The notes under the pieces: model-generated | Told to the model about the DNA's origin: nothing | The model's database searches: none | The model's input: the letters and a program-made list of their open reading frames with translations, nothing else | Made by a program: the position numbers and the translations under genes | NCBI GenBank assembly: GCA_963777665.1 | Contig: CAVZRJ010000005.1 | Coordinates: forward strand, 124,001-188,000 | Reading direction: 5' to 3' | From: Bog-756 sp963777665 | GTDB taxonomy: Bacteria; Actinomycetota; Acidimicrobiia; Acidimicrobiales; RAAP-2 | DNA length: 64,000 nt | In this document: positions 51,651 to 59,773 of the stretch, in pieces | How positions within the stretch are numbered: the stretch's first letter is position 1 | Layout: every line of letters begins with the position of its first letter

Positions 51651-53022
51651 CCAGTGCCAGGTGCCGTCGTCGGATGTCGGCCAGGTCCTCGGGCTCGTCG
51701 ACATCTCGTTCCGCACCCCTGAGGATCATGTCCCCCTGGCGGAGCAGGACCTCTCGTTGGGTCGCGTCCCTCGTGTACTCGACGATGTGGGTGAGCGAGT
51801 CCAGCAGGCGGATGATCACCGCCGGCATCCCGCGGCCCGCCTGGCGCACCTTGTCGAACGCGCGGTTGACCATCCGCGGATAGCTCGGATCGAGCTCGAT
51901 CAACCGGATCCGACCGAATTCGTCCCGGTAGACGCCTTCGCCGAACACCCGTCCGGAGATCTGGCTGAGCCCGGCGGACAGCCAGTCGATGCAGGTGAGT
52001 GCCGTGAACGTGTCGTTGACTGCCGGTGAGAGCGCGCGGATGGCGATCTCGACCAGCTGGTCGATGGCGAACACCGGGTCCTGGTTCAAGGTCCGGTGCG
52101 GCCCACTGAGGTGGGCCTTGGCGAGCGACTTGCGCACCTGCGCGGCCGCACCACCGGGCCAGACGGTGGCAAGCGGGCGACCGGCCAGCACGAAGTGCCC
52201 CGGACGGAACGAGAGCCGGATGACCGCATCGAGACGGGTGGCGATCCGCACGAGCTCGCCGTACGCGACGAACTGCAGATACCCGTTGGTGGCCGCCGGC
52301 ACGGTGGCTCCGCGCTCGTCGAGCAGCGCGACGAGTTCGGTCACGCTGCGGCCGCTCTCGTCCGTCTGGGCCTCCGGTGGGTCCCCGACGGCTCGCGGGT
52401 ACTCGGTGTCGATCGCGGCCTGGAGGTCGTCGGCGATCTGGGCGATGACCTCCGGCAGTTGGATCGACGTGGCGATGTGGTGGATGAAGTAGATGAGGAC
52501 GCCGAGATCGACCAGGAGGAGCGCCTCGGAGACGGTGATCGACAGATGGGGTACGAACTCCCCGGTCGAGGTGGTGGTGATGCACCCGAGAGTCAAGACG
52601 GCGTACACGAAGGTGCCGACGAAGATGCCAAGCGTCATCTGATTGCCGAGATCACGCATGAAGTGACGCATCATGCGCGGACCGAACTGCTGGGACGCGA
52701 GGGTCAACGCCAGAATGGTGATGGAGAAGACGACGCCGATCACGGTGATGACCGCGGCAGCAATGGCGATGAGCACCTGGCGGCCGGCGTCGGCGCTTCC
52801 CGTCCGGAACCAGAACGGCAGCGAGAATCTGTGGTGGTAGGCGGCGATGTCCACCGCGAACGTGACCGCGAAGAGCACCAGCGCGACGATCACGAGGAGG
52901 CAGGGGACCAGCCAGAAGGTGGTACGGAGCGCCTCTTCACGCCAGCCGGGGAGCTTGCGCCGACGACGCGACACGGGTGTCACCTGGACAGGGACGCCTG
53001 TTGTGAGCTCAGGATCGGTCAA
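51571..53022 (-). CDS. DUF2254 family membrane protein
   Basis: A 483-residue protein with four membrane helices in residues about 28-170, including TTFWLVPCLLVIVALVLFAV, VLIAIAAAVITVIGVVFSIT and the following ASQQFGPRMMRHFMRD cytoplasmic motif, the DUF2254 signature. The C-terminal half is soluble, with a SPAVNDTFTALTCIDWL segment. The function is unknown. A TTG start at 53022 follows GGAGG; TTG 53082 or GTG 53070 are alternatives. It lies among potassium and osmosensing kinase genes, which suggests a membrane-stress role. Confidence 0.8.
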   Translation of the reverse strand: MTDPELTTGVPVQVTPVSRRRRKLPGWREEALRTTFWLVPCLLVIVALVLFAVTFAVDIAAYHHRFSLPFWFRTGSADAGRQVLIAIAAAVITVIGVVFSITILALTLASQQFGPRMMRHFMRDLGNQMTLGIFVGTFVYAVLTLGCITTTSTGEFVPHLSITVSEALLLVDLGVLIYFIHHIATSIQLPEVIAQIADDLQAAIDTEYPRAVGDPPEAQTDESGRSVTELVALLDERGATVPAATNGYLQFVAYGELVRIATRLDAVIRLSFRPGHFVLAGRPLATVWPGGAAAQVRKSLAKAHLSGPHRTLNQDPVFAIDQLVEIAIRALSPAVNDTFTALTCIDWLSAGLSQISGRVFGEGVYRDEFGRIRLIELDPSYPRMVNRAFDKVRQAGRGMPAVIIRLLDSLTHIVEYTRDATQREVLLRQGDMILRGAERDVDEPEDLADIRRRHLALVTVAQQMQQDRRTDAEDAHRASQPGG

Positions 53023-53125
53023 GCGGCCTCCACGCGCAGTACCCGGAGCCGACCAGTCTTCCCGGCGCACCTGACAATCCAATGCAGCCTACCCGCAGGC
53101 GGCGGAGCGGCCCGACACGACCGGG

Positions 53126-53986
53126 TCAGACCGGGTGCGACCGATCGGCCGTGGACTCCTCGGCGGCCATGGCCGCGCCCACCTGATCCGCGACGGCCAC
53201 CGCCACCGTGAGGTCCTCGAACGGAACCGGCGTCCCGGGCGTCGGGTCGAGCAGGAAGTGGCCGAACACCCAGCCGCCCCCTCGCACCGGCAGGTCGACC
53301 GTCCGCGTGGGCAGTCCGAGCGTGTCCGTGGGCCAGATCTCGGTGCCGACCACGACCTCGCCCTCGGGCGTCACCCGGGCGGTCAGATTGTCGGGGGGAT
53401 GGCGGGTGAAGCGGCATCCGCGCAGGGACAACAGCGTGCGCAACTCCGCGGCCGCGATGCCGGCGACCGAGGCGGGCTCACGGCCGCTTGCCGCGAGTTC
53501 GGTGATGCGGTGGAGCTGCGCGACCCGATGGCGGCTGTTCGAGGCGGCGTCACGGTGCCTCCTCCCCCGGGCAGCCAGTTCACCCACGGAGAGTCCGACG
53601 ACCAACAGGAGCATCTCGGTGACCAGATCGGAGCTCCTGCTGATCCGGAACGACTGATAGGGCCGGGTGAGGAAGAAGTCGAAGGAGAGCGCGGCGACCA
53701 GGGCCGAGACCGCGGCGGCGGTTCTCCGTCCCGTGCCGGCGACGGCGACGATGACCACGACGAGGATCATGGCGTTGTCCGCCGTGTCCGAGCGGCCCCG
53801 CCAGGGGATGAGCGCCATGGCTGCGGCAATCGGTGCCACCAGCGCCGCGACCATGATCCATGCGTCCGTGCTCAGCCAGGGGAACGGCCGGCGCCCCGGG
53901 CGGTCACTGCGGCCCGGGCTCTCGAGCTCCGTGATCGTTCCCACCCCTCCACTGTGGCACGGTCGGACCGTGCCGGGAAGGTGCAT
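53126..53986 (-). CDS. DUF4118 membrane protein with GAF-like domain, no kinase core
   Basis: A 286-residue protein. Helices at residues about 42-130 (AWIMVAALVAPIAAAMALIPW, then NAMILVVVIVAVAG, SFDFFLTRPYQSF and MLLLVVGLSVGEL) match the KdpD membrane domain, including the FDFFLTRPYxSFRI motif. A coiled-coil-like linker and a GAF-like domain follow, and there is no histidine-kinase ATP domain. It is a stand-alone sensor piece near two DUF4118 kinases. The ATG at 53986 is used; the GTG at 53944 is also possible. It is divergent from the osmC gene. Confidence 0.75.
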   Translation of the reverse strand: MHLPGTVRPCHSGGVGTITELESPGRSDRPGRRPFPWLSTDAWIMVAALVAPIAAAMALIPWRGRSDTADNAMILVVVIVAVAGTGRRTAAAVSALVAALSFDFFLTRPYQSFRISRSSDLVTEMLLLVVGLSVGELAARGRRHRDAASNSRHRVAQLHRITELAASGREPASVAGIAAAELRTLLSLRGCRFTRHPPDNLTARVTPEGEVVVGTEIWPTDTLGLPTRTVDLPVRGGGWVFGHFLLDPTPGTPVPFEDLTVAVAVADQVGAAMAAEESTADRSHPV

Positions 53987-54017
53987 CCCGCTGCGGGTTC
54001 GGTGCTACGAAGGAGCG

Positions 54018-54452
54018 ATGGGAGCGCCGGCGACCGATCGCGATGGGGAGCGGCCGCTCGCCCTGGTCTCCCTCGTCAACTCAGGCGGGTACCTGGGTGA
54101 GGTCCGTGCCGGCCGGCACCGTCTGGTGGTCGACGAGGGCACCTCGGTCGGCGGCGGCGACCACGGACTGAACCCGTACCAGCTGCTGCTCGCGGCACTG
54201 GTCCAGTGCACCGCGGCGACCCTCCGGATGTACGCCGACCGCAAGGGGTGGGAGCTCGGCGAGGTCCGTGTGCGGGCCCAGCTGTTCCGCACCGACGACC
54301 GGTCCGGGCGCACCGAGCGGATCCAGCGGTCCGTCGAGTGCGCGGCTCCTCTCGACGACGGCCAGCGGACCCGCTTGGCGGCGATCGCCGAACGCACCCC
54401 GGTCACCCGGACCCTCAGGGCCGGCACCGCCATCGACACCGTCCTGACCTGA
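54018..54452 (+). CDS. OsmC-family peroxiredoxin-like protein
   Basis: A 144-residue OsmC/Ohr-family protein. The first Cys is in LLLAALVQCTAATLRMYADRKGW near residue 62 (landmark only) and the second in RSVECAAPLDDGQRTRL near 110, giving the two-Cys pair that reduces organic hydroperoxides in OsmC/Ohr. The MYADRKGW segment is typical of the YhfA-like subgroup, whose peroxidase activity is less certain. The ATG at 54018 follows AAGGAG. Confidence 0.88.
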   Translation: MGAPATDRDGERPLALVSLVNSGGYLGEVRAGRHRLVVDEGTSVGGGDHGLNPYQLLLAALVQCTAATLRMYADRKGWELGEVRVRAQLFRTDDRSGRTERIQRSVECAAPLDDGQRTRLAAIAERTPVTRTLRAGTAIDTVLT

Positions 54453-54472
54453 CCATCGAACGCCGCGCTCGA

Positions 54473-55228
54473 TCAGCGCAGGTGGATGCCGCCGTCGACG
54501 AGGACCACCTCGCCGGTCACGTAGGTGGCACGGGCCAGACCGACCAGCGCCTCGGCCACATCGTCGGGTGTGGCCGACCGGCGGAGTGGCGCCTCCGCGC
54601 GGACGAACTCGCGCACCGCGGTCCATCCCTCGGTCCATGGCGTGTCGACCAGGCCCGGTGCGACCGCGTTGACCCGGACGTCCGGTCCGAGGGTGAATGC
54701 GAGGAGCCGGGTCATGTGGCTGAGGGCCGCCTTCGAGCAGGCGTAGGGGATCGAGCTGCCGACCGGCCGGTCGCCCGCAACGGACGAGACGTTGAGCACC
54801 TGGCCGTGTCCGGACGCACGGAGGTGCGGGACCGCGGCCACTGTGACCTGCCAGGTGCCGATCACGTTGACGTCGAAGATCCGCCGCCACACCTCGGGCG
54901 AAGCTGCCTCGAGGTCGGAGTGGGGGATCACCGACGTGGTGCCTGCATTGTTGATCAGGATGTCGAGGCGTCCGTGGCGGGCGACCACCTGATCGACCAG
55001 CCCGGCCGCCTGCGCTTCGTCGGCCACGTCGGCACGCAGGTAGTCCGCTCCCGGAATCTCGGCGGCGAGCGCGGTGCCGGCCTCGACCGAACGCACCGAG
55101 TTGACCACCACGGTGGCACCGAGGGCGGCGAAGCGGCGGGCCGCCGCCGCGCCGATGCCCGACGACGAGCCGGTGATGAGGGCCACCTGGCCGGCGAGCG
55201 GGGTCACGGCGGAGCCGGCTGTGGACAT
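54473..55228 (-). CDS. Short-chain dehydrogenase/reductase
   Basis: A 251-residue classical SDR. The cofactor loop is ITGSSSGIGAAAARR near residue 18, NNAG near 94, catalytic Ser in NVSSVAGDRPVG near 145 and YACSK near 159, and the C-terminus VTGEVVLVDGGIHL is canonical. The start is ATG 55228, supported by a TACACT element 6 nt upstream on the minus strand; the frame extends further but into the promoter region. The gene is divergent from arfB. The substrate is unknown. Confidence 0.9.
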   Translation of the reverse strand: MSTAGSAVTPLAGQVALITGSSSGIGAAAARRFAALGATVVVNSVRSVEAGTALAAEIPGADYLRADVADEAQAAGLVDQVVARHGRLDILINNAGTTSVIPHSDLEAASPEVWRRIFDVNVIGTWQVTVAAVPHLRASGHGQVLNVSSVAGDRPVGSSIPYACSKAALSHMTRLLAFTLGPDVRVNAVAPGLVDTPWTEGWTAVREFVRAEAPLRRSATPDDVAEALVGLARATYVTGEVVLVDGGIHLR

Positions 55229-55234
55229 GCGCCG

Positions 55235-55240
55235 AGTGTA
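55235..55240 (-). promoter_or_regulatory. -10 element of a leaderless promoter (TACACT)
   Basis: Minus-strand TACACT lies 6 nt before the ATG of the SDR gene. The divergent TAGGTT element for the other strand lies about 20 bp away, so this gap is a compact two-way promoter. Confidence 0.5.
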
Positions 55241-55269
55241 GGACCGGCGTTCCCCGGTAGGTTCTGCTC

Positions 55270-55308
55270 GTGCGCCGAACGAGGCAGTGCCGACGGGGCG
55301 GACGGTGA
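55270..55308 (+). CDS. Possible 12-codon leader peptide before arfB
   Basis: A GTG preceded by TAGGTT and a 6-nt spacer, the leaderless pattern of this window, opens a 12-codon frame rich in Arg (MRRTRQCRRGGR) whose TGA overlaps a GTG start of arfB (GTGA). If real, it would be a translated leader coupling expression to the release factor. A frameshift of the arfB start is the alternative. Confidence 0.3.
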   Translation: MRRTRQCRRGGR

Positions 55309-55742
55309 CGTCCGGGCGGGAGCGCACCTCTGGTCCCGAGGTCGTCCGGGTGACCGGGTCCGTGCGCGTCCCCGTCTCCGAGTTGCAGTTCCGGTTCGGC
55401 CCGAGCGGTGGTCCCGGTGGTCAGCACGCCAACAAGGTGAACACCCGGGTCGAGCTCCGCTTCGACGTGACCGGCTCCGCCGCCCTCGGCCCGCGCCAGC
55501 GGGCCCGGGTCATCGAGCGGGTCGGACCGGAGCTCCGGGTGGTGGCCGACGACGCGCGGTCGCAGTTCCGCAACCGGCAGCTCGCCACGGAGCGGTTCTG
55601 CGAACGGCTGGCCGCCGCACTGCACGTGGAGACCCCCCGCCGCCCGACACGCCCTACCAGGGCGGCCAAGCAGCGCAGACTGGACGCCAAGCGCCGACAA
55701 TCGGAACGCAAGCGATCACGGAAGTCCGACCCGGACGACTGA
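55305..55742 (+). CDS. arfB: Peptidyl-tRNA hydrolase ArfB-like (ribosome rescue)
   Basis: A 145-residue release-factor-like protein without the codon-reading domain. The catalytic GGQ motif is in GPSGGPGGQHANKVNTRVEL near residue 38, and the C-terminus is a highly basic tail (AKQRRLDAKRRQSERKRSRK), which in ArfB enters the mRNA channel of stalled ribosomes. It frees ribosomes lacking a stop codon. Start choice is open: GTG 55305 overlaps a small upstream frame; GTG 55287 is in the same frame. The first 25 residues are not conserved. Confidence 0.88.
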   Translation: MTSGRERTSGPEVVRVTGSVRVPVSELQFRFGPSGGPGGQHANKVNTRVELRFDVTGSAALGPRQRARVIERVGPELRVVADDARSQFRNRQLATERFCERLAAALHVETPRRPTRPTRAAKQRRLDAKRRQSERKRSRKSDPDD

Positions 55743-55763
55743 GGGTCGGGGCGTCCCGGTGGA

Positions 55764-56688
55764 TCAGCCGGCCTTGCTCACGCCCTGGGAGGGATTCCCC
55801 CACGCCGTGGTGAGAAGGTGATCGATCTCGGTCGTCAGGCGCTCCGGGTGGACCCGCAGCTCGAGTACCGAGTTGGCCTGGAGCAGCTCGCCCTGGGGGA
55901 GGCGCCTGGCCAACTGCTCGGCGTCGTGGAACGGGTGCACACGGTCGACCCGGTGACCGATGACCACGGCCGGGACCTGCATGGCGGCCCGCTCGGCGAC
56001 GGTCGGCGCGATGGGCCCGGCCAGGATCCCATGGAGGACGGCCGCGGTCTCCCGAGGGTCGTTGGAGAGTGTGTTCATCACGCTGTCGACCGGGCCGTTG
56101 CCGGTGCGGGGGAGCCAGCGGAAGACACTGGCAACCAGGTTCACCAGCGGCCGTGCGTAGTGGACCGCAAACAGCATGGGGATGAAGGTGGCCGCGGCCG
56201 CCGGCAGTGCCCATTCGAGCACCGGCATCTCGATGACCAGACCCCGGACCCGCTCGGGCGCCTGGGCGGCCACGAGGAGGCTCACGTTCCCGCCGAGGGA
56301 CACCCCGCCGATGACGGCCTGGTCGATGCCAAGGTGGTCGAGAAGGTTCACCACGTGGTCGCGCGTAGGTGTCCATCCGGTGGAACGACGCCCGCATGGG
56401 CCGCTCGGACAAGCCGTGGCCGGGAAGGTCGAGCAGGACGACCCGGTTGCCCCTCGCAGCGAGGTCGACAGCCAGCCGGCGGTTGAGGTTGGCGTCGAGC
56501 AGGATCCCGTGCAGGAAGACCAGGACCCGCGGGCCCTGTCCGTACACCTCGTAATAGAGCTCGAGGCCGTCCGAGTCGAACATCCCGACCTCGTAAGGGA
56601 CGGCCGACTGCCCTGCGGCGGCACCGGCCGACCGCACTCTGGGCGCCCCCCTCGACGTGTGTGCCGCCTCAGCCCCCCCTGTCGTCAT
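55764..56688 (-). CDS. Alpha/beta hydrolase (frameshifted)
   Basis: A hydrolase of about 308 residues. The N-terminal part contains FLHGILLDANLNRRLAVDLA and LLDLPGHGLSERP; after a break near 56365 it continues with the nucleophile elbow GGVSLGGNVSLL, so the Ser is in GVSLGG, and a C-terminal VHPFHDAEQLA region with the Asp/His site. The family includes esterases, haloalkane dehalogenases and C-C hydrolases. The start ATG 56688 is 7 nt after TACCGT and lies inside the end of the nitrilase gene on the same strand. Confidence 0.8.
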
Positions 56689-57514
56689 GGAGTCCACGGT
56701 ACGCCGCGGGTCGCCGGTTCGCCAGCACCGGCAGCTCGGCCCGCACCCGGGTCAGCGTGTCGAAGTCCAGGTCGGCGATCACAACGCCGGGCGTGGGGTC
56801 GTCCCGCACGGCCAGGACAGTCCCCCACGGATCCACGATCATCGAGTGCCCGTGACAGCGGGGCATGCCTGCCGGGAGCCGGCCGACCTGGCCGGCACCG
56901 ATCACGAAGACCTGCTCCTCGACCGCACGGGCCCGGAGGAGCAGCTCCCAGTGGGCGGGACCGGTGGCGGCGGTGAACGCGGCGGGCACCGCCACCACTG
57001 TGGCGCCCGAGAGGGCCAGCATCCGGTAGAGCTCGGGGAAGCGGACGTCGTAGCAGAGGGAGAGCCCGAGGACCGCGCCATCGCCGTCGAGCGCGAGGAC
57101 GACCGCTTCCTCCCCGGGAGCGACGGTGTCCGACTCGCGGAAGGCCGCTCCGGCGAGGAAAACGTCGAAGAGGTGGATCTTGCGGTAGACGGAGACCAGC
57201 GCACCGTCCGGTCCGAGCACGCAGCAGGTGTTGGCAAGCCGGTCCTCCCCGTGGCCGCGGCGCTCCGGGAAGCTGCCGGACACCAGGTGGATGCCCCAGC
57301 GTCTTGCCGCTGCCGAGGCCCAGGAGACGGTGGGTCCCTCGAGCGTCTCGGCACCTCGCCGCAACGCCTCGGGTGTGCCGGCGACCGAGAAGTACTCGGG
57401 GAGGACGACAAGGGACGCACCGGCCCGGGCCGCGGTCTCCACTAGGGCGTCGGCCGCTTGCAGGTTACGCTCGCGGTCGGTGCGCGCGGTGGTCTGAATG
57501 GCTGCGACGCGCAT
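56669..57514 (-). CDS. Carbon-nitrogen hydrolase (nitrilase family)
   Basis: A 281-residue member of the nitrilase superfamily, resembling Nit1/omega-amidase-type enzymes. The catalytic triad is visible: Glu in LVVLPEYFS near residue 40, Lys in YRKIHLFD near 111, and Cys in LSLCYDVRFPELYR near 145. It hydrolyses amide bonds of small carboxamides such as deaminated glutathione in relatives. The ATG at 57514 starts MRVAAIQTTA, the family N-terminus, and TACCCT lies 5 nt upstream, so it is likely leaderless. Confidence 0.92.
   Translation of the reverse strand: MRVAAIQTTARTDRERNLQAADALVETAARAGASLVVLPEYFSVAGTPEALRRGAETLEGPTVSWASAAARRWGIHLVSGSFPERRGHGEDRLANTCCVLGPDGALVSVYRKIHLFDVFLAGAAFRESDTVAPGEEAVVLALDGDGAVLGLSLCYDVRFPELYRMLALSGATVVAVPAAFTAATGPAHWELLLRARAVEEQVFVIGAGQVGRLPAGMPRCHGHSMIVDPWGTVLAVRDDPTPGVVIADLDFDTLTRVRAELPVLANRRPAAYRGLHDDRGG
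56696..56701 (-). promoter_or_regulatory. -10 element of a leaderless promoter (TACCGT)
   Basis: Minus-strand TACCGT, 7 nt before ATG 56688, inside the last codons of the nitrilase gene. It supports the shorter start for the hydrolase. Confidence 0.45.
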
Positions 57515-57519
57515 CTCAC

Positions 57520-57525
57520 AGGGTA
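57520..57525 (-). promoter_or_regulatory. -10 element of a leaderless promoter (TACCCT)
   Basis: Minus-strand TACCCT with a 5-nt spacer to the nitrilase ATG at 57514. Confidence 0.45.
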
Positions 57526-57597
57526 GGCCGGGGATCGGGCACAATGACCGCCGGGGCCCACCCCGCGGCTCCGGTCCGGCCGCGAGAAACGAGTGCC

Positions 57598-58849
57598 GTG
57601 TCCTTCGAAGACTCCGAGGTGGTCCGAAGCGCCGTCCGGGTGGAGGGCTTCCGCGACGATGAGTTCAACTACCAGTTGATCCGGACCCTCGGGGTGGCCG
57701 ACTACGGCGGCTCGACGGTGGGCGAGTGCCTGGCGATCGTGGCGGAGATCGCCGACGGGAGCCCCGAGAGCTGGGCCACGGCGTTCGAGGGCCTGGCCGA
57801 GCGGGTCGAGGAGCGGGGGAGGTCCTGCCTGTCCGCCGGGCGGCGGGTCAGTGCACGGGACCATCTGCTTCGGGCCTCCACCTACTACCGGACGGCCGAG
57901 TACTACGCAGCCGGAACCTCGGGAGGAGCCATCCGGGCGGGCGAGCGGAGCCTCGCCTGCTTCTCCGATGCCTCCGCGCTGCTCGATCCACCCGTGGAGC
58001 GGGTCGAGATCCCCTTCGAGGGTGGGTCGCTGCCCGGGTACCTGGTGCGGCCGGCCCCCAACGGCGCGGACGCCGGCCGCCCCACCCTGGTCGGGGTGGG
58101 GGGGTTCGATTCGAGCGCCGAGGAGCTCTACTTCCACCTCGGCGCCCCGGGAGCCGAGCGGGGATGGAACGTCTTCGTGTTCGACGGGCCCGGGCAGCTG
58201 GGCTGCATGCGTGCCAACCCCGCGATGACCTTCCGGCCTGACTACGAGGTGCCGCTGGCCGCCGTCCTCGACGAGCTCGAGAGCAGGCCGGATGTCGCCG
58301 CCGACCGGCTGGCACTCACCGGCGAGAGCTTCGGGTCCTATTTCGCGGCCCGGGCCGCGGCTTCCGATCCCGCGGGTCGGGGCCCTCGTGGCCAACCCGC
58401 CGGTGGTGGACATGAGCCGGTACATGGAGGCGTGGGTCGGAACGGACGTGTACCGGATGGTGCGGGACATCCGGCCCGAGGATGTCGCCGGCGTCCCCGA
58501 GGACCTCATGCCCCGGCAGATGCAGTGGGGGATCGAGGCCATCTGCACCCGCTTCGGGGTCCCTTCCTTCCACGCATGGCGCGACGCGATGGCTGCCTAC
58601 CGTCTGGGTAGCCGCTGCGCCGACATCCGGTGTCCGGTCCTGGCGTTGGTCGGCGAGCGCGAGGGGCCCGAGCCGATCGCGCAGTTCGAGTCCTTCGTCG
58701 CCGGGGTGTCCGGCCCCGTCACGCCGGTAGTGTTCCGACCAGCCGACGGGACGTCGACCCACTGCCAGTCCGACAACATCCGGCTGTCGGCCCAGGTCAT
58801 GTTCGACTGGCTGGAGGCACAGCTGCCGGGACCCGGCACCACTGTCTGA
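57598..58849 (+). CDS. Alpha/beta hydrolase, FrsA/2,6-dihydroxypseudooxynicotine hydrolase-like (frameshifted)
   Basis: A hydrolase of about 417 residues with a long helical N-terminal region (DDEFNYQLIRTLGVADYGGS, then a helical segment ending HLLRASTYYRTAEYY near residue 95), followed by the core: FVFDGPGQLG near 205 and the nucleophile elbow LTGESFGSYFAA near 245. The frame breaks near 58375, and the rest has RCPVLALVGEREGPEP and the His in STHCQSDN. This architecture is that of the FrsA/DUF1100 esterase-like family. The GTG at 57598 gives a typical start; ATG 57544 is possible. Confidence 0.78.
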
Positions 58850-58882
58850 CCGAGCCCCGGGTGGGTCGGTGCCCGAGCGCGG

Positions 58883-59485
58883 TCAGAGGCCGAGTTTGCG
58901 CGAGCAGGCCGGCCACTGGCCCCAGCCGCTGCGGGCCTGCAGGTGACTGGCGGCCTCGTCCTGGACGGACGGTGGGGCATCGCTGGGGAGGCCCGGATAC
59001 CCGAGACCGTGCCAGGTCTGGAGGGAGAACTGGTACGCCCCGTAGTACCCGTTGCCGGTGTCGGTGGTGTAGTCGCCGCCGGACTCGCACCGGCGGAGCG
59101 CTTCCCACACGCCCCCGGACGGGGCGACCGCCTGCGGTGCAAGGGTCACCAACGGGGCGAGTACGCCCGCCGGGGGGAGCCCGGCGGGCGGGGTGATCGG
59201 AACCGGGAGGTGGAGCGAGGCCAGGGCGATCGTGAGCCCGGGGGGCGCCGGGGCCGTCGGGAACGGCCCAGATCCGGTATCTCCGGTGGCGATACCGTCG
59301 AGAGCCAGGCGGGCACCGACCTCGGCGGCGGTGCGACCGGCGGTCGCGGCGATCGGGACCACCCGGTGGTGGCGCGGTGAGCCCGCTGCCGCTGCTGGAG
59401 GCCCGAACGGCCACAACGCGGCAAGGGCACCCACCGTCGAGCAGGCGACCGCTGCGGAGACCCTGTGCAACCGGAGCGAACGCAA
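58883..59485 (-). CDS. Resuscitation-promoting-factor-like secreted transglycosylase
   Basis: A 200-residue exported protein. An N-terminal signal peptide (LHRVSAAVACSTVGALAALW) is followed by a Pro/Ala-rich linker and a C-terminal Rpf domain, with WEALRRCESGGDYTTDTGNG near residue 125, then YYGAYQFSLQTWHGLGYPG. The catalytic Glu is in the CESGG motif. Rpf proteins cut peptidoglycan and promote growth of dormant actinobacteria. The TTG start has a good GGAGG 8 nt upstream. It ends 34 bp from the convergent esterase gene. The upstream region is shared with the divergent strand. Confidence 0.88.
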   Translation of the reverse strand: MRSLRLHRVSAAVACSTVGALAALWPFGPPAAAAGSPRHHRVVPIAATAGRTAAEVGARLALDGIATGDTGSGPFPTAPAPPGLTIALASLHLPVPITPPAGLPPAGVLAPLVTLAPQAVAPSGGVWEALRRCESGGDYTTDTGNGYYGAYQFSLQTWHGLGYPGLPSDAPPSVQDEAASHLQARSGWGQWPACSRKLGL

Positions 59486-59773
59486 GGCGTGCGCCTCCTT
59501 ACCGTCGTCGGAGCCCGGAGGCGAACACCTAGAGTAGCAAAACTACTACTTAGAGTGGTGCTCATGTCAACTCTTGCCGTTTCGGGCAGTTCGAGGCCGA
59601 AAGGCGCTGGTGGGCGGGCGGCCCTCCCCCAGGCCAGGCGACACGTCGCACCCTTGCGCGACCGGAGGGACGGGCGGAACCTGGAGTGGTGACGATGGAT
59701 GGTGCAAACGGGAGACCCGGGATGGGCGACGACGAACGACCGTCTTCCGACATGGTCCGTGGGAGCTGCTGAG
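59486..59773. promoter_or_regulatory. AT-rich divergent promoter region before the Rpf gene
   Basis: A 288-bp gap. An AT-rich patch near 59527-59565 stands out from the GC-rich surroundings. It has two TAGAGT hexamers 21 bp apart (59530 and 59551) and an AGTAG-CAAAA-CTACT inverted repeat between them. One TAGAGT is 7 nt before an ATG at 59564 that opens a 42-codon basic frame of unknown reality. The rest of the gap shows nothing clear. Confidence 0.5.
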
